This document shows positions 42,996 through 51,381 of a DNA stretch of 64,000 bases, one piece after another (the first letter of the stretch is position 1; each line of letters starts with the position of its first letter). Source of the DNA: Streptomyces yatensis (GTDB taxonomy: Bacteria > Actinomycetota > Actinomycetes > Streptomycetales > Streptomycetaceae); assembly GCF_018069625.1 (NCBI RefSeq), contig NZ_CP072941.1, forward strand, positions 806,001 through 870,000, given 5' to 3'. The position numbers and the translations under genes are program-made. The notes under the pieces were generated by a model. That model saw only the letters and a program-made list of their open reading frames with translations, searched no databases and was not told the DNA's origin.

Positions 42996-43793
42996 GTGCC
43001 CGCCACGGAGGAGTCAGGCGACGAGGCACTGTATGTGCTGACCGCGGTGCTGCTGACACCCGCTCAATTCCCGAGCGTGCTCGGTGACGACTATCCCGAG
43101 GCATGTGCCGTGCTCGGGCTGGAGCCGTACGACACCGGCTACGGACTGGTGCTGGGGCAGGACGGCGGCGGCGCCCGCTGGACGGTGGTCACCGACGATG
43201 TGTCACTGGTGGCGTGTGCCATCGCGACCTGGGACTGCGGTATGGAGTACGCCCTGGCCATCGACGACCGGACGGTGGTCGCCTCCCTTCCCGGCTGGCC
43301 GCTCGCGGTGGCCGTGGCCGCCCCGGGCATTCCGGCTCCCCATGACCCCGCTCCCGGCGCCGAACTGGGGGCGGACGCCTCCCGGGCGCCGCTGACGCCG
43401 CCGGACTCCGAGCGGTGGGGCCCGGCCCAGCGGCGGCTCGGCGCCGATGAGATCGCGCTCCAGTGGGCGATCTGGCGTGAGCAGGTGGACAGCGATGTGA
43501 CGTTCGTGGCCCCCGGCGAGAAGCCGCACGGGGGCGTACGGCGGGTGCTGGAGGAGGCGCGCGGCTATCTGGCCTCGCCCCCGCCGGCGGGCCGGATCCG
43601 TTCGGCGTTCGCCTCCGGTGACGCGCGGACGCTGCGGGCCGACGGCCCGGGCTGGAGCATGGTGGCCCGAACCGACGACATCGCCTTCGTGCTGCTGGAC
43701 GACGCTCCGGGCGAGGTGCTGCCGGTCGGCCGTGGCCCCGAGCTGCCGGAGCTGCTGACGGCCCTGGACAAGCTGGCCATGCGACCCCACTGA
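42996..43793 (+). CDS. Hypothetical protein, 265 aa
   Basis: I do not recognise the family. The chosen GTG has GAGGAGG 6 bases upstream; an ATG at 42924 lacks such a site. The N-terminal 110 residues are beta-rich with aromatic and acidic residues (DEALYVLTAVLLTPAQFPSVLGDDYPE, WTVVTDDVSLVACAIATWDCGMEYALAI). A Pro/Gly-rich linker follows, then a second alpha/beta domain (ADEIALQWAIWREQVDSDV and a closing strand FVLLDDAPGEVLPVG). No signal peptide or membrane segment. The stop codon lies inside a tandem repeat. Confidence 0.75.
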   Translation: MPATEESGDEALYVLTAVLLTPAQFPSVLGDDYPEACAVLGLEPYDTGYGLVLGQDGGGARWTVVTDDVSLVACAIATWDCGMEYALAIDDRTVVASLPGWPLAVAVAAPGIPAPHDPAPGAELGADASRAPLTPPDSERWGPAQRRLGADEIALQWAIWREQVDSDVTFVAPGEKPHGGVRRVLEEARGYLASPPPAGRIRSAFASGDARTLRADGPGWSMVARTDDIAFVLLDDAPGEVLPVGRGPELPELLTALDKLAMRPH

Positions 43794-43843
43794 GGCGCGA
43801 CCCGACTGAGGCGCGACCCCACTGAGAGCGCGGCCCCGCTGAG
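43779..43843 (+). repeat. Four tandem units of about 16 bases across a stop codon
   Basis: Units like GCGCGACCCCACTGAG repeat four times with few changes. The first unit contains the last three codons and the stop of the upstream gene, and each later unit carries another TGA in a different frame. Confidence 0.75.
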
Positions 43844-43990
43844 ACACCGCTCCCCCAGCCGGCCGGGCCCCGAAACGGGGTCGCGGGCGGTCCGCGATCG
43901 GTACTGCACGGTCACTCCCGGCTGCGCGCCGCCCGTGGCCCCGAGCCCGGCCGGCCGCCTTCCGCGGCCGCGCTCGGCGGCCCGGCTGCC

Positions 43991-44173
43991 TCAGCGACCC
44001 AGCTGCTTACGGGAGACCCTGTGCAGCCTGCGGCGCTGGGAGGAGTCGAGCAGCAGATAGGCCGCCGCCGGCACCCCCACGATCACCAGCAGCGCCGCCC
44101 AGAAGGGCAACACCCAGAGCAGGATCACACCTGCCACCACACCACCGGTGGCGACCTTCGCGCGTGTGGACAT
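43991..44173 (-). CDS. Small membrane protein, 60 aa
   Basis: Begins MSTRAKVATGGVVAGVILLWV and has two hydrophobic segments (residues 8-24 and 26-44) separated by a short turn, then a basic tail SSQRRRLHRVSRKQLGR. A GAGGCGGGTG site precedes the ATG; the longer frame upstream has no good start. Similar short DUF-type membrane proteins are common in Streptomyces. No function assigned. Confidence 0.7.
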   Translation of the reverse strand: MSTRAKVATGGVVAGVILLWVLPFWAALLVIVGVPAAAYLLLDSSQRRRLHRVSRKQLGR

Positions 44174-44303
44174 TTCACCCGCCTCCTTCACGGCCCATAG
44201 CCGCACTCACTCCACACAACGGACACCGACGGCACCCGGTTCCTCCTCGCGCCCTCATCCTGTACCCTCGGGCGGCCCGGGCTCCACTAGTCAAATTTGA
44301 GGA

Positions 44304-47252
44304 ATGCTCAGCGCTGTGACCCCACCCTCCGCGGCAACCCCCTCCGAGGTCGCCGAACTCTCCCGCTGCACCGCGGTCTTCCTTCCCGGTGACCCGGCAC
44401 GCACCGGCCGGATCGCCTTCTGGCGGCCGGACGGCTCGCCCCCTTCCGGCCCCGCCACCGGCTCCGCCGAGGAGCTGACGGTCGCCGTCCCGGTGGACCC
44501 CGACGACGGCTCCACCGGCCCCACGCCCACCGGCCCCGACGTCCGGACACGGACCGTACGGGCGCTCGTGCTGCCCTTGGGCGAGGCGCTCCCGGTGCTC
44601 ACCCGGGCCCGCGCTCGGGCCGCACAGGCCGGTCCGGGGCAATGCGACCCCGCCACGGCCTTCTGGGGCGCCGCCGCCGTACTCGCCCTCCAACTCGCGG
44701 CCCGGGGAAAGCTGCTGCCCGGGCTCACCGCCACCGACCACGACGCCTGGCGCGTCGGCCCGCTCACCCCCGACGACCTGACACGGGTGCGTGAACTGGC
44801 CGCAGCCATGCCGGCCAGCGCGCACGCGACGCCCCTGCCCGCCTCCGGCCCGCTGCTGCTGCCCGAGCCCGAGCGGCATCTGCGCGCGTTCCTGGACGGG
44901 GTGGCGGACGGCCTGCCGCGCTCGCCCGCCGCGGCGCCGGCCGCGGGCGGCCCCGCCTTCGCCGCCACCGCACCCCGGCGGATGCCCGAACAGCGTGCCT
45001 GGGCCGCCGATGTGGCCGCCGGGCATGACGCGGGGGTGCGGCTCTCGGTCCGTATCGAGCTGCTGCACGGCGGCGGTGGGAACGGTAAGGCGGACAGGCC
45101 GCACTTCCGTGCCGTCCTCCAGCTGCACAGCCTCACCGACCCGGCGCTGGTCGCGGACGCCGCCGATGTCTGGGCGGGCACCTCGCCCGTCATCCCGGCC
45201 CTCGGTCCGCGCGCCCGTATGGACGCGCTGCTGACCCTGCGGCGGGCGGCCCGCGCCTGGGCGCCGCTCGCCCCGCTGCTGTCGGCCGCCGTGCCCGACG
45301 CCCTGGACCTCGCCGACGAGGAGGTCGCCGAGCTGCTCGGCCCGGCGGCCGGGGCGCTGGACGCCGCCGGGGTCCAGGTGCACTGGCCCAGGGAGCTGGC
45401 CCGCGGGCTCACCGCGCGTGCCGTCATCGGCCCGGACGGCGACGACGAGGCCCAGGACGATGCCGGGCTCCGGTTCCCCGCCTTCCTCTCCGCCGACGCG
45501 CTGCTGCGCTTCAGCTGGCGGTTCGCCGTGGGCGACCAGGAGCTCACCCGCGCCGAGCTGGACCAGCTCGCCGAGGCCAGCCGGCCGGTGGTGCGGTTGC
45601 GCGACCAATGGGTCCTCCTCGACCCCGAGGCGGCGCGCCGGATCCGCGACCGGCAGGACCGCAAACTCACCCCCGCCGACGCCCTCGGTGCCGTCCTTAC
45701 CGGTCGCGCGGAGGCCGACGGCACCGAGGTGGAGGTGCGGCCCACCGGCTGGCTGGAGGCCCTGCGGGACCATCTCGCCGACCCCGAGGGGACCGGAGGC
45801 ACACAGCCGCCGCCCGTGTCCCAGCCGGCCGCTCTGGCCGCCACACTGCGCGACTATCAGCTGCGCGGCCTGGACTGGCTGGTCCGTATGACCTCGATCG
45901 GCCTCGGCGGCTGTCTCGCGGACGACATGGGGCTCGGCAAGACCATCACCCTGATCGCCCTCCATCTGCACCGCAGATCCATCCCCGAAGCCTCCGGGCC
46001 CACTCTGGTGGTCTGCCCCACCTCGCTGATGGGCAATTGGCGGCGCGAGATCGAGAGGTTCGCGCCGGGCACCCCGGTGCGCCGTTTCCACGGCCCCGCG
46101 CGCAGCCTGGACGGCCTCGCGGACGGCGAGTTCGTCCTCACCACCTACGGCACGATGCGGCTGGACGCGCAGCGGCTGGCCGAGGCCGGACCGTGGGGCA
46201 TGGTGGTCGCGGACGAGGCGCAGCATGTGAAGAACCCGTTCTCGGCGACGGCCCGGCAGTTGCGCACCATCGGCGCGCAGGCCCGCGTGGCGCTCTCCGG
46301 AACCCCCATCGAGAACAACCTCTCCGAGCTGTGGGCGATCCTCGACTGGACCACGCCGGGGGTGCTGGGCACCCATGGCGCGTTCCGCAGGCGCTACGCC
46401 CAGGCCGTGGAGAGCGGAAGCGACCCCGAGGCCGCCGCGCGGCTGGCGAAACTGGTCCGCCCCTTTCTGCTCCGGCGCCGCAAGTCCGACCCCGGTATCG
46501 CGCCCGAGCTGCCGCCCAAGACCGAGACGGACCGGGCCGTCGCGCTCACCAAGGAGCAGGCCGGGCTCTACGAGGCGGTGGTGCGCGAGGTCCTCGCCGA
46601 GATCTCCGGCACCGGCGGTCTCGTCCGGCGCGGGCTCATCGTCAAGCTCCTCACCGGTCTGAAGCAGATCTGCAACCACCCGGCGCAGTATCTGAAGGAG
46701 GACCGGCCCGTGATCCCGGGGCGCTCCGGCAAGCTGGAGCTGCTCGACGAGTTGCTGGACACCATCCTGGCCGAGGGCGCGAGCGTCCTGGTCTTCACCC
46801 AGTACGTCCAGATGGCGCGCATCCTCGAGGGCCATCTGGCCGCGCGCGGGGTACCGGCCCAGCTGCTGCACGGCGGTACGCCGGTGGCGCGGCGCGAGGA
46901 GATGGTGCGGAGCTTCCAGGACGGCGAGGTCCCGGTGTTCCTGCTGTCGCTGAAGGCGGCGGGCACGGGGCTCAACCTCACCCGGGCCGGGCATGTCGTG
47001 CACTACGACCGCTGGTGGAACCCGGCCGTCGAGGCGCAGGCCACCGACCGCGCGTACCGCATCGGCCAGACCCAGCCGGTGCAGGTGCACCGCATCATCG
47101 CGGAGGGGACCGTGGAGGACCGCATCGCCGCGATGCTGACGCGCAAGCAGGAGCTGGCGGACGCCGTGCTCGGCTCCGGCGAGGGCGCGCTGACCGAACT
47201 GACCGACGCCGAGCTGGCAGAGCTCGTGGAGCTGCGGGGGACCGAACGATGA
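44304..47252 (+). CDS. SNF2-family DEAD/DEAH-box helicase
   Basis: 982 aa. The C-terminal half is a complete SNF2 motor: DYQLRGLDWLVRMTSIGLGGCLADDMGLGKT reduced to its Walker A DMGLGKT near residue 545, VVCPTSLMGNWRREIERFAPG, motif II DEAQHVKNP, motif III ALSGTPIENNLSELW, then LVFTQYVQMARILEGHL, FLLSLKAAGTGLNLTRAGHVVHYDRWWNPAVEAQATDRAYRIGQTQ. Residues 1-450 are the SNF2-associated N-terminal region seen in bacterial YwqA-like helicases. GAGGA ends directly before the ATG; an in-frame GTG at 44316 has better spacing. It overlaps the SWIM gene by 4 bases. Confidence 0.93.
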   Translation: MLSAVTPPSAATPSEVAELSRCTAVFLPGDPARTGRIAFWRPDGSPPSGPATGSAEELTVAVPVDPDDGSTGPTPTGPDVRTRTVRALVLPLGEALPVLTRARARAAQAGPGQCDPATAFWGAAAVLALQLAARGKLLPGLTATDHDAWRVGPLTPDDLTRVRELAAAMPASAHATPLPASGPLLLPEPERHLRAFLDGVADGLPRSPAAAPAAGGPAFAATAPRRMPEQRAWAADVAAGHDAGVRLSVRIELLHGGGGNGKADRPHFRAVLQLHSLTDPALVADAADVWAGTSPVIPALGPRARMDALLTLRRAARAWAPLAPLLSAAVPDALDLADEEVAELLGPAAGALDAAGVQVHWPRELARGLTARAVIGPDGDDEAQDDAGLRFPAFLSADALLRFSWRFAVGDQELTRAELDQLAEASRPVVRLRDQWVLLDPEAARRIRDRQDRKLTPADALGAVLTGRAEADGTEVEVRPTGWLEALRDHLADPEGTGGTQPPPVSQPAALAATLRDYQLRGLDWLVRMTSIGLGGCLADDMGLGKTITLIALHLHRRSIPEASGPTLVVCPTSLMGNWRREIERFAPGTPVRRFHGPARSLDGLADGEFVLTTYGTMRLDAQRLAEAGPWGMVVADEAQHVKNPFSATARQLRTIGAQARVALSGTPIENNLSELWAILDWTTPGVLGTHGAFRRRYAQAVESGSDPEAAARLAKLVRPFLLRRRKSDPGIAPELPPKTETDRAVALTKEQAGLYEAVVREVLAEISGTGGLVRRGLIVKLLTGLKQICNHPAQYLKEDRPVIPGRSGKLELLDELLDTILAEGASVLVFTQYVQMARILEGHLAARGVPAQLLHGGTPVARREEMVRSFQDGEVPVFLLSLKAAGTGLNLTRAGHVVHYDRWWNPAVEAQATDRAYRIGQTQPVQVHRIIAEGTVEDRIAAMLTRKQELADAVLGSGEGALTELTDAELAELVELRGTER

Positions 47253-48526
47253 GCCGTGCCGAGGTCGAGCGCACCTTCGCCGCCCTGCCGCCCGTCCGTG
47301 GCCGCGGCTTCGCCGGCACCTGGTGGGGACGGGCGTGGCTGAAGGCCCTGGAGGACACGGCGCTGGACGGGGAGCAGCTGAAGCGCGGCCGCAAGCAGGC
47401 GCGCGAGGGCGCGGTGGGGGCGGTGTGCGTACGTCCGGGCCGGGTCACCGGCGTGGTGCGGGACCGCGACCGCACGCCTTACCGATCCGATGTGCTGCTG
47501 CGGGAGTTCACCGAGGCGGAGTGGGACCGGCTGCTGGAGGTGGTCGCGGACCGCTCGGGCCATATCGCCGCCCTGCTGGACCGCGACATGCCCCCGCAGC
47601 TGGCCGAGGACGCGGCGGCCGTGGGCGTCGAACTGCTGCCGGGGATAGGTGATCTGGAGCCGGAGTGCGGTTGTGAGGCGTGGGACCACTGCCCGCACAC
47701 CGCCGCGCTCTGCTACCAGCTGGCCCGGCTGCTGGACGAGGATCCGTATCTGCTGCTCCTGATGCGCGGACGCGGGGAGCGGGAGCTGCTGGACGAGCTC
47801 CAGGTGCGCAGCGCGGCGCGGGCCGCCCCGCACCTCCCGCGGGCGGCGGAGGACGCCACCTCCCCGGCACCGAGGGGCGTACCGGCCCGGGAGGCGTTCG
47901 CCGCGCCCGGTCCGCCGCCGCTGCCCGCCCCGCCGCCCGCCGTCGCGGTGCCCGGCCGGCCCCCGGCGCTGGCGGGCGGCACGGACCCGGCCGAGGGGCT
48001 GGACGTCGCCGCGCTGGAGTTCCTGGCGGCGGACGCCGCCGTACGCGCCCAGCGGCTGCTGGCCGAGGCCCTCTCGCCCGGCCATGGCTCCTCCCCGATT
48101 CCGGCCGCGCTGACGGTGTGGCAGGACACGGTGCGGCTGACCGCCGCCGGTCCCCCGGCGCCGATCGCCGCCCGGCTGGCCGCCGGCTGCGGGCGCGACC
48201 GCACCGATCTGGCGCGTGCCGTCCGTGCCTGGGAGCACGGCGGGGCCGCCGCGCTCACCGTTCTGGAGGAGGAGTGGGCGCCGGACGCGGCAGCCCTCGC
48301 GCGTGCCCGCGTCCAGCTCGCCACCGCCTGGGAGGAGGACGAGCGGGCGCCCGAACTGCGCGCCGCGGGGAACCGCTGGACCGTGGTGGGAGCCGATCTC
48401 CAGGTGCGCTACGGACGCGACGGCCGCTGGTGGCCGTATCGCAAGGAACGCGGCCGCTGGTGGCCGGCGGGCCCGGCCGGACAGGACCCGGCGGCGGCGC
48501 TGGCGGTGCCCGGCGCCGACGGCTGA
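47249..48526 (+). CDS. SWIM zinc-finger protein, partner of SNF2 helicase
   Basis: 425 aa, ATG in a 4-base overlap with the helicase stop. Residues 1-100 carry GFAGTWWGRAWLKALEDTALDGEQLKRGRKQAREGAVGAVCV, the usual N-terminal region of bacterial SWIM proteins. The SWIM finger is ECGCEAWDHCPHTAALCY near residue 145 (Cys-x-Cys, then Cys-x-His). Later residues are Pro/Ala-rich linker and a helical domain, ending in repeated WWP motifs (RDGRWWPYRKERGRWWPAGP). SNF2-SWIM pairs are also known from Bacillus YwqA-YwqB; the biological role is unresolved. Confidence 0.9.
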   Translation: MSRAEVERTFAALPPVRGRGFAGTWWGRAWLKALEDTALDGEQLKRGRKQAREGAVGAVCVRPGRVTGVVRDRDRTPYRSDVLLREFTEAEWDRLLEVVADRSGHIAALLDRDMPPQLAEDAAAVGVELLPGIGDLEPECGCEAWDHCPHTAALCYQLARLLDEDPYLLLLMRGRGERELLDELQVRSAARAAPHLPRAAEDATSPAPRGVPAREAFAAPGPPPLPAPPPAVAVPGRPPALAGGTDPAEGLDVAALEFLAADAAVRAQRLLAEALSPGHGSSPIPAALTVWQDTVRLTAAGPPAPIAARLAAGCGRDRTDLARAVRAWEHGGAAALTVLEEEWAPDAAALARARVQLATAWEEDERAPELRAAGNRWTVVGADLQVRYGRDGRWWPYRKERGRWWPAGPAGQDPAAALAVPGADG

Positions 48527-48542
48527 CCGGCCCACGGCCGGT
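48526..48542 (+). terminator. Hairpin after the SWIM gene
   Basis: Arms ACCGGCC and GGCCGGT around a CAC loop, beginning at the last base of the stop codon. Short but GC-only stem. Confidence 0.5.
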
Positions 48543-48933
48543 GCCTGGCCGCCGACGTCGCCGGGCTGTCCCTGCGGGCGGTCGCCACGTTCACCTGCCT
48601 GCGCCGCGCGGTCGACCTGGCGTACGCGGGCGGCGCACGGCCCGTGGCGGCATTCCCCTGCCACTGGCCGTGCGCCGGGAAGCCACCCGGCGTCGACGGC
48701 GCCGCCCGTAAGGATGGGCGCGCCAGTGAGTGGCCCCCAGGCCGTCACCCCAGCGCGGGGGCGGCCTCGGGGCTGCCCCTCCCGGCCGCCGTCCCGTGGC
48801 CGGTGAGGGCGGACGGGACCGGTGGCAGATCCGGCCGGGCCGCAGGGGCGGGGCGGCAACCTTTGGGTGGGCCGTGGAGACCGTAAGGGCGTCAACCCCC
48901 TCGGCACGTCTCCACGGGACGGAGTCACCCACC
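48543..48933. other. Intergenic stretch before the pectinesterase
   Basis: About 390 bases. Residual plus-strand coding-like composition at 48545-48720 (a frame reading LSLRAVATFTCLRRAVDLAY) has no start, domain or clear relative, and could be decayed coding sequence. The rest should hold the pectinesterase promoter; I see no convincing -35/-10 pair. Confidence 0.4.
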
Positions 48934-50037
48934 ATGACCCTCAGCCCACGGCGCCCCCGGCGGCGCCGCCCCGCTCCGCTCATCGGCTCCCTGGCCCTGG
49001 CCACGGGTGCCGGGCTCGTCGCCGCTCCGGCCGCCGGCTGGCTCGGCGACGGCGCCCGGGCCCATGCCGCCACGCCTCCGGCCGCGGCGGCGACCATCGT
49101 GGTGGCCAAGGACGGCAGCGGCAACTACACCACCGTGCAGGCGGCCGTCGACGCGGTGCCGGCCAACAACCCGTCCGCCGTCACCATCTCCGTCAAACCC
49201 GGTACGTACCGCGAGACGGTGAAGGTCCCCGCCGACAAGCCGCATATCCGGCTGGTGGGCACGACGAGCGGCAAGAACGATGTGACGATCGTCTACAACA
49301 ACGCCTCCGGCACCCCCAAGCCCGGCGGAGGCACCTACGGCACCAGCGGCAGCGCGACCGTCGCCGTCGAGGCCGATGACTTCCAGGCCCGCAATCTGCG
49401 GTTCGTGAACGACTTCAACGAGGCCAACAGCGCCATCACCGACAAGCAGGCGGTGGCGCTGCGCACCGCGGGCGACCGGATCGTCCTGGACAACATCGGG
49501 GCGGTCGGGGACCAGGACACCCTGCTGCTGGACTCCGCGAGCAAGTCCACCGTGGGCCGGGTGTACATCAACAACGCCTGGATCCAGGGGAACGTCGACT
49601 TCATCTTCGGCCGTGCCTCCGCCGTCATCGACAGGTCGGCGATCCGGCTCGTCAAGCGCTACGACGGCAGCTCCGGCGGCTATGTCGCGGCGCCCTCGAC
49701 GGCGGCCGGAAGGAAGGGCTTCCTGTTCATCAACAGCAACATCACCGGGGATGTCGGCAGCCGGTCGTACTACCTCGGCCGCCCCTGGCACGCGGGCGGC
49801 GACGCCAGCCTCGATCCGCAGGCGATCGTCCGCAATACGGATCTGTCAGCGGCGATCAAGACCACTCCGTGGACGGACATGAGTGGCTTCTCCTGGAAGG
49901 ACGACCGCTTCGGGGAGTACAAGAACACCGGCGCCGGTTCCGGTGCGGCGAGCACCGACCGGCCGCAGCTGACCGACGCCCAGGCCGCGGACTACGAGAT
50001 CGCCGACTGGCTCGGCGGCTGGCAGCCGTCGGCCTGA
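48934..50037 (+). CDS. Secreted pectinesterase (carbohydrate esterase family 8)
   Basis: 367 aa. A Sec signal peptide with a basic start (MTLSPRRPRRRRPAP), hydrophobic core and AHA cleavage site near residue 44. The parallel beta-helix contains all family landmarks: GSGNYTTVQAAVDAVP, VKPGTYRETV, the catalytic acid in GDQDTLLLDS, the second catalytic Asp in VDFIFGRASAVID and the substrate Arg/Trp in YYLGRPWHAGG. It demethylates pectin outside the cell. GGAG is 9 bases upstream of the ATG. Ends at a strong hairpin shared with xylA. Confidence 0.95.
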   Translation: MTLSPRRPRRRRPAPLIGSLALATGAGLVAAPAAGWLGDGARAHAATPPAAAATIVVAKDGSGNYTTVQAAVDAVPANNPSAVTISVKPGTYRETVKVPADKPHIRLVGTTSGKNDVTIVYNNASGTPKPGGGTYGTSGSATVAVEADDFQARNLRFVNDFNEANSAITDKQAVALRTAGDRIVLDNIGAVGDQDTLLLDSASKSTVGRVYINNAWIQGNVDFIFGRASAVIDRSAIRLVKRYDGSSGGYVAAPSTAAGRKGFLFINSNITGDVGSRSYYLGRPWHAGGDASLDPQAIVRNTDLSAAIKTTPWTDMSGFSWKDDRFGEYKNTGAGSGAASTDRPQLTDAQAADYEIADWLGGWQPSA

Positions 50038-50052
50038 CGATGAGCCCCGGCC

Positions 50053-50080
50053 GCCGGTCCCGTCGGGGGGCGGGACCGGC
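50053..50080. terminator. Bidirectional hairpin terminator
   Basis: Perfect 10-base arms (GCCGGTCCCG and CGGGACCGGC) with an 8-base loop between the convergent pectinesterase and xylA genes. Confidence 0.8.
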
Positions 50081-50093
50081 GTCCGGACGCGGG

Positions 50094-51263
50094 TCAGCGC
50101 GCGGCGAGCAGATGGTCCATGGCGAGCTGGTCCAGGCGCTCGAAGGCCATACCGCGCTCGGCGGCCGCCTCGACGTCGAAGTCCTCGAAGGCGGTGCGGT
50201 CCGCGAGCAGCGCCGCCGGGGTCTCGCCCTCCCGAAGGGTCGGCTCGCCCAGCTGGTCCAGGCGCGAGGCGCGCAGCGCCTCCTGGACCTCGGGGTCGGC
50301 GCGGAAGGCGGCCGCCCGCTCCTTGAGGATGAGGTAGTTGCGCATGCAGCCGGCCGCCGAGGCCCAGACGCCCGAGATGTCCTCGGTGCGCGGGGGCTTG
50401 AAGTCGAAGTGGCGCGGTCCCGCGTAGCCGCCCGTCTCCAGCAGGTCGACCAGCCAGAAGGCGGCCCGCAGATCGCCCGCGCCGAACCGCAGGTCCTGGT
50501 CGTACTTGATGCCGTTCTGGCCGTTGAGGTCGATGTGGAAGAGCTTGCCCGCCCACAGTGCCTGGGCGATACCGTGCGGGAAGTTCAGCCCGGCCATCTG
50601 CTCATGGCCGACCTCCGGGTTGACGCCGTACAGCTCGGGCCGCTCCAGCCGCTCGATGAAGGCCAGCGCGTGGCCGACGGTCGGCAGCAGGATGTCGCCG
50701 CGCGGCTCGTTGGGCTTGGGCTCGATGGCGAAGCGCAGATCGTAGCCCTGCTCGGTGACGTAGGCGCCGAGCAGGTCGAACGCCTCCTTCATCCGGTCGA
50801 GCGCGGCGCGCACGTCCTTGGCGCCGCCGGACTCCGCGCCCTCGCGGCCGCCCCAGGCCACATAGGTCTTGGCGCCCAGTTCGGCGGCGAGGTCGATATT
50901 GCGCATGGTCTTGCGCAGCGCGTAGCGGCGCACATCACGGTCGTTGGCGGTGAAGGCGCCGTCCTTGAAGACCGGATGGGTGAAGAGGTTGGTGGTGGCC
51001 ATGGGCACGGTCATCCCGGTGGCGTCCAGGGCCTGCCGGAAGCGCTTGATATGCGATTCGCGCTCGGTCGCCGAGGCCCCGAAGGGGATGAGGTCGTCGT
51101 CGTGGAAGGTGACGCCGTACGCGCCGAGTTCGGCGAGCCGGGTCACGGACTCCACGGGGTCGAGCGCCGGGCGGGTGGCGTCCCCGAACGGGTCCCGGCC
51201 CTGCCAGCCGACCGTCCACAGTCCGAAGGTGAACCTGTCCTCGGGGGTGGGGTTGTAGCTCAT
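50094..51263 (-). CDS. xylA: Xylose isomerase
   Basis: 389 aa, the class I size of Streptomyces enzymes. The catalytic His is His54 in [12 protein letters not shown], metal ligands are in [12 protein letters not shown] (Lys183 region), [14 protein letters not shown] and [32 protein letters not shown] is the usual substrate-loop motif. It interconverts D-xylose and D-xylulose in the cytoplasm. Divergent from xylB with 118 bases between starts, so the pair is probably controlled from one operator region by the ROK repressor encoded after xylB. Confidence 0.97.
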   Translation of the reverse strand: MSYNPTPEDRFTFGLWTVGWQGRDPFGDATRPALDPVESVTRLAELGAYGVTFHDDDLIPFGASATERESHIKRFRQALDATGMTVPMATTNLFTHPVFKDGAFTANDRDVRRYALRKTMRNIDLAAELGAKTYVAWGGREGAESGGAKDVRAALDRMKEAFDLLGAYVTEQGYDLRFAIEPKPNEPRGDILLPTVGHALAFIERLERPELYGVNPEVGHEQMAGLNFPHGIAQALWAGKLFHIDLNGQNGIKYDQDLRFGAGDLRAAFWLVDLLETGGYAGPRHFDFKPPRTEDISGVWASAAGCMRNYLILKERAAAFRADPEVQEALRASRLDQLGEPTLREGETPAALLADRTAFEDFDVEAAAERGMAFERLDQLAMDHLLAAR

Positions 51264-51279
51264 CGCGGCTCCCTCGCCT

Positions 51280-51330
51280 ATTTCGTCATGGCGCTTTACA
51301 AATTAGTATGCGCGAGCATTCCGGGGAAGA
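51280..51330. promoter_or_regulatory. Divergent xylA/xylB promoter region
   Basis: The only AT-rich island in the 118-base gap (51295-51309). It contains TAGTAT (51304-51309) as a plausible -10 for xylB and, on the other strand, TAATTT with TTCCCC 17 bases away for xylA. GCGC blocks flank the AT island symmetrically. It is the best candidate for the ROK repressor site; no direct proof. Confidence 0.45.
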
Positions 51331-51381
51331 CCCGTTCCACCCGCACACCGCACGACCCATGGACGCAAGGGAGAGCGCGAG

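Noticed and set aside
44175..47090. Minus-strand open frame opposite the SNF2 helicase
   Set aside because: Antisense to intact helicase motifs; no domain of its own.
48545..48720. Possible pseudogene fragment before the pectinesterase
   Set aside because: Coding-like composition only; no start, ribosome binding site, domain or recognisable relative, so it is listed as intergenic.
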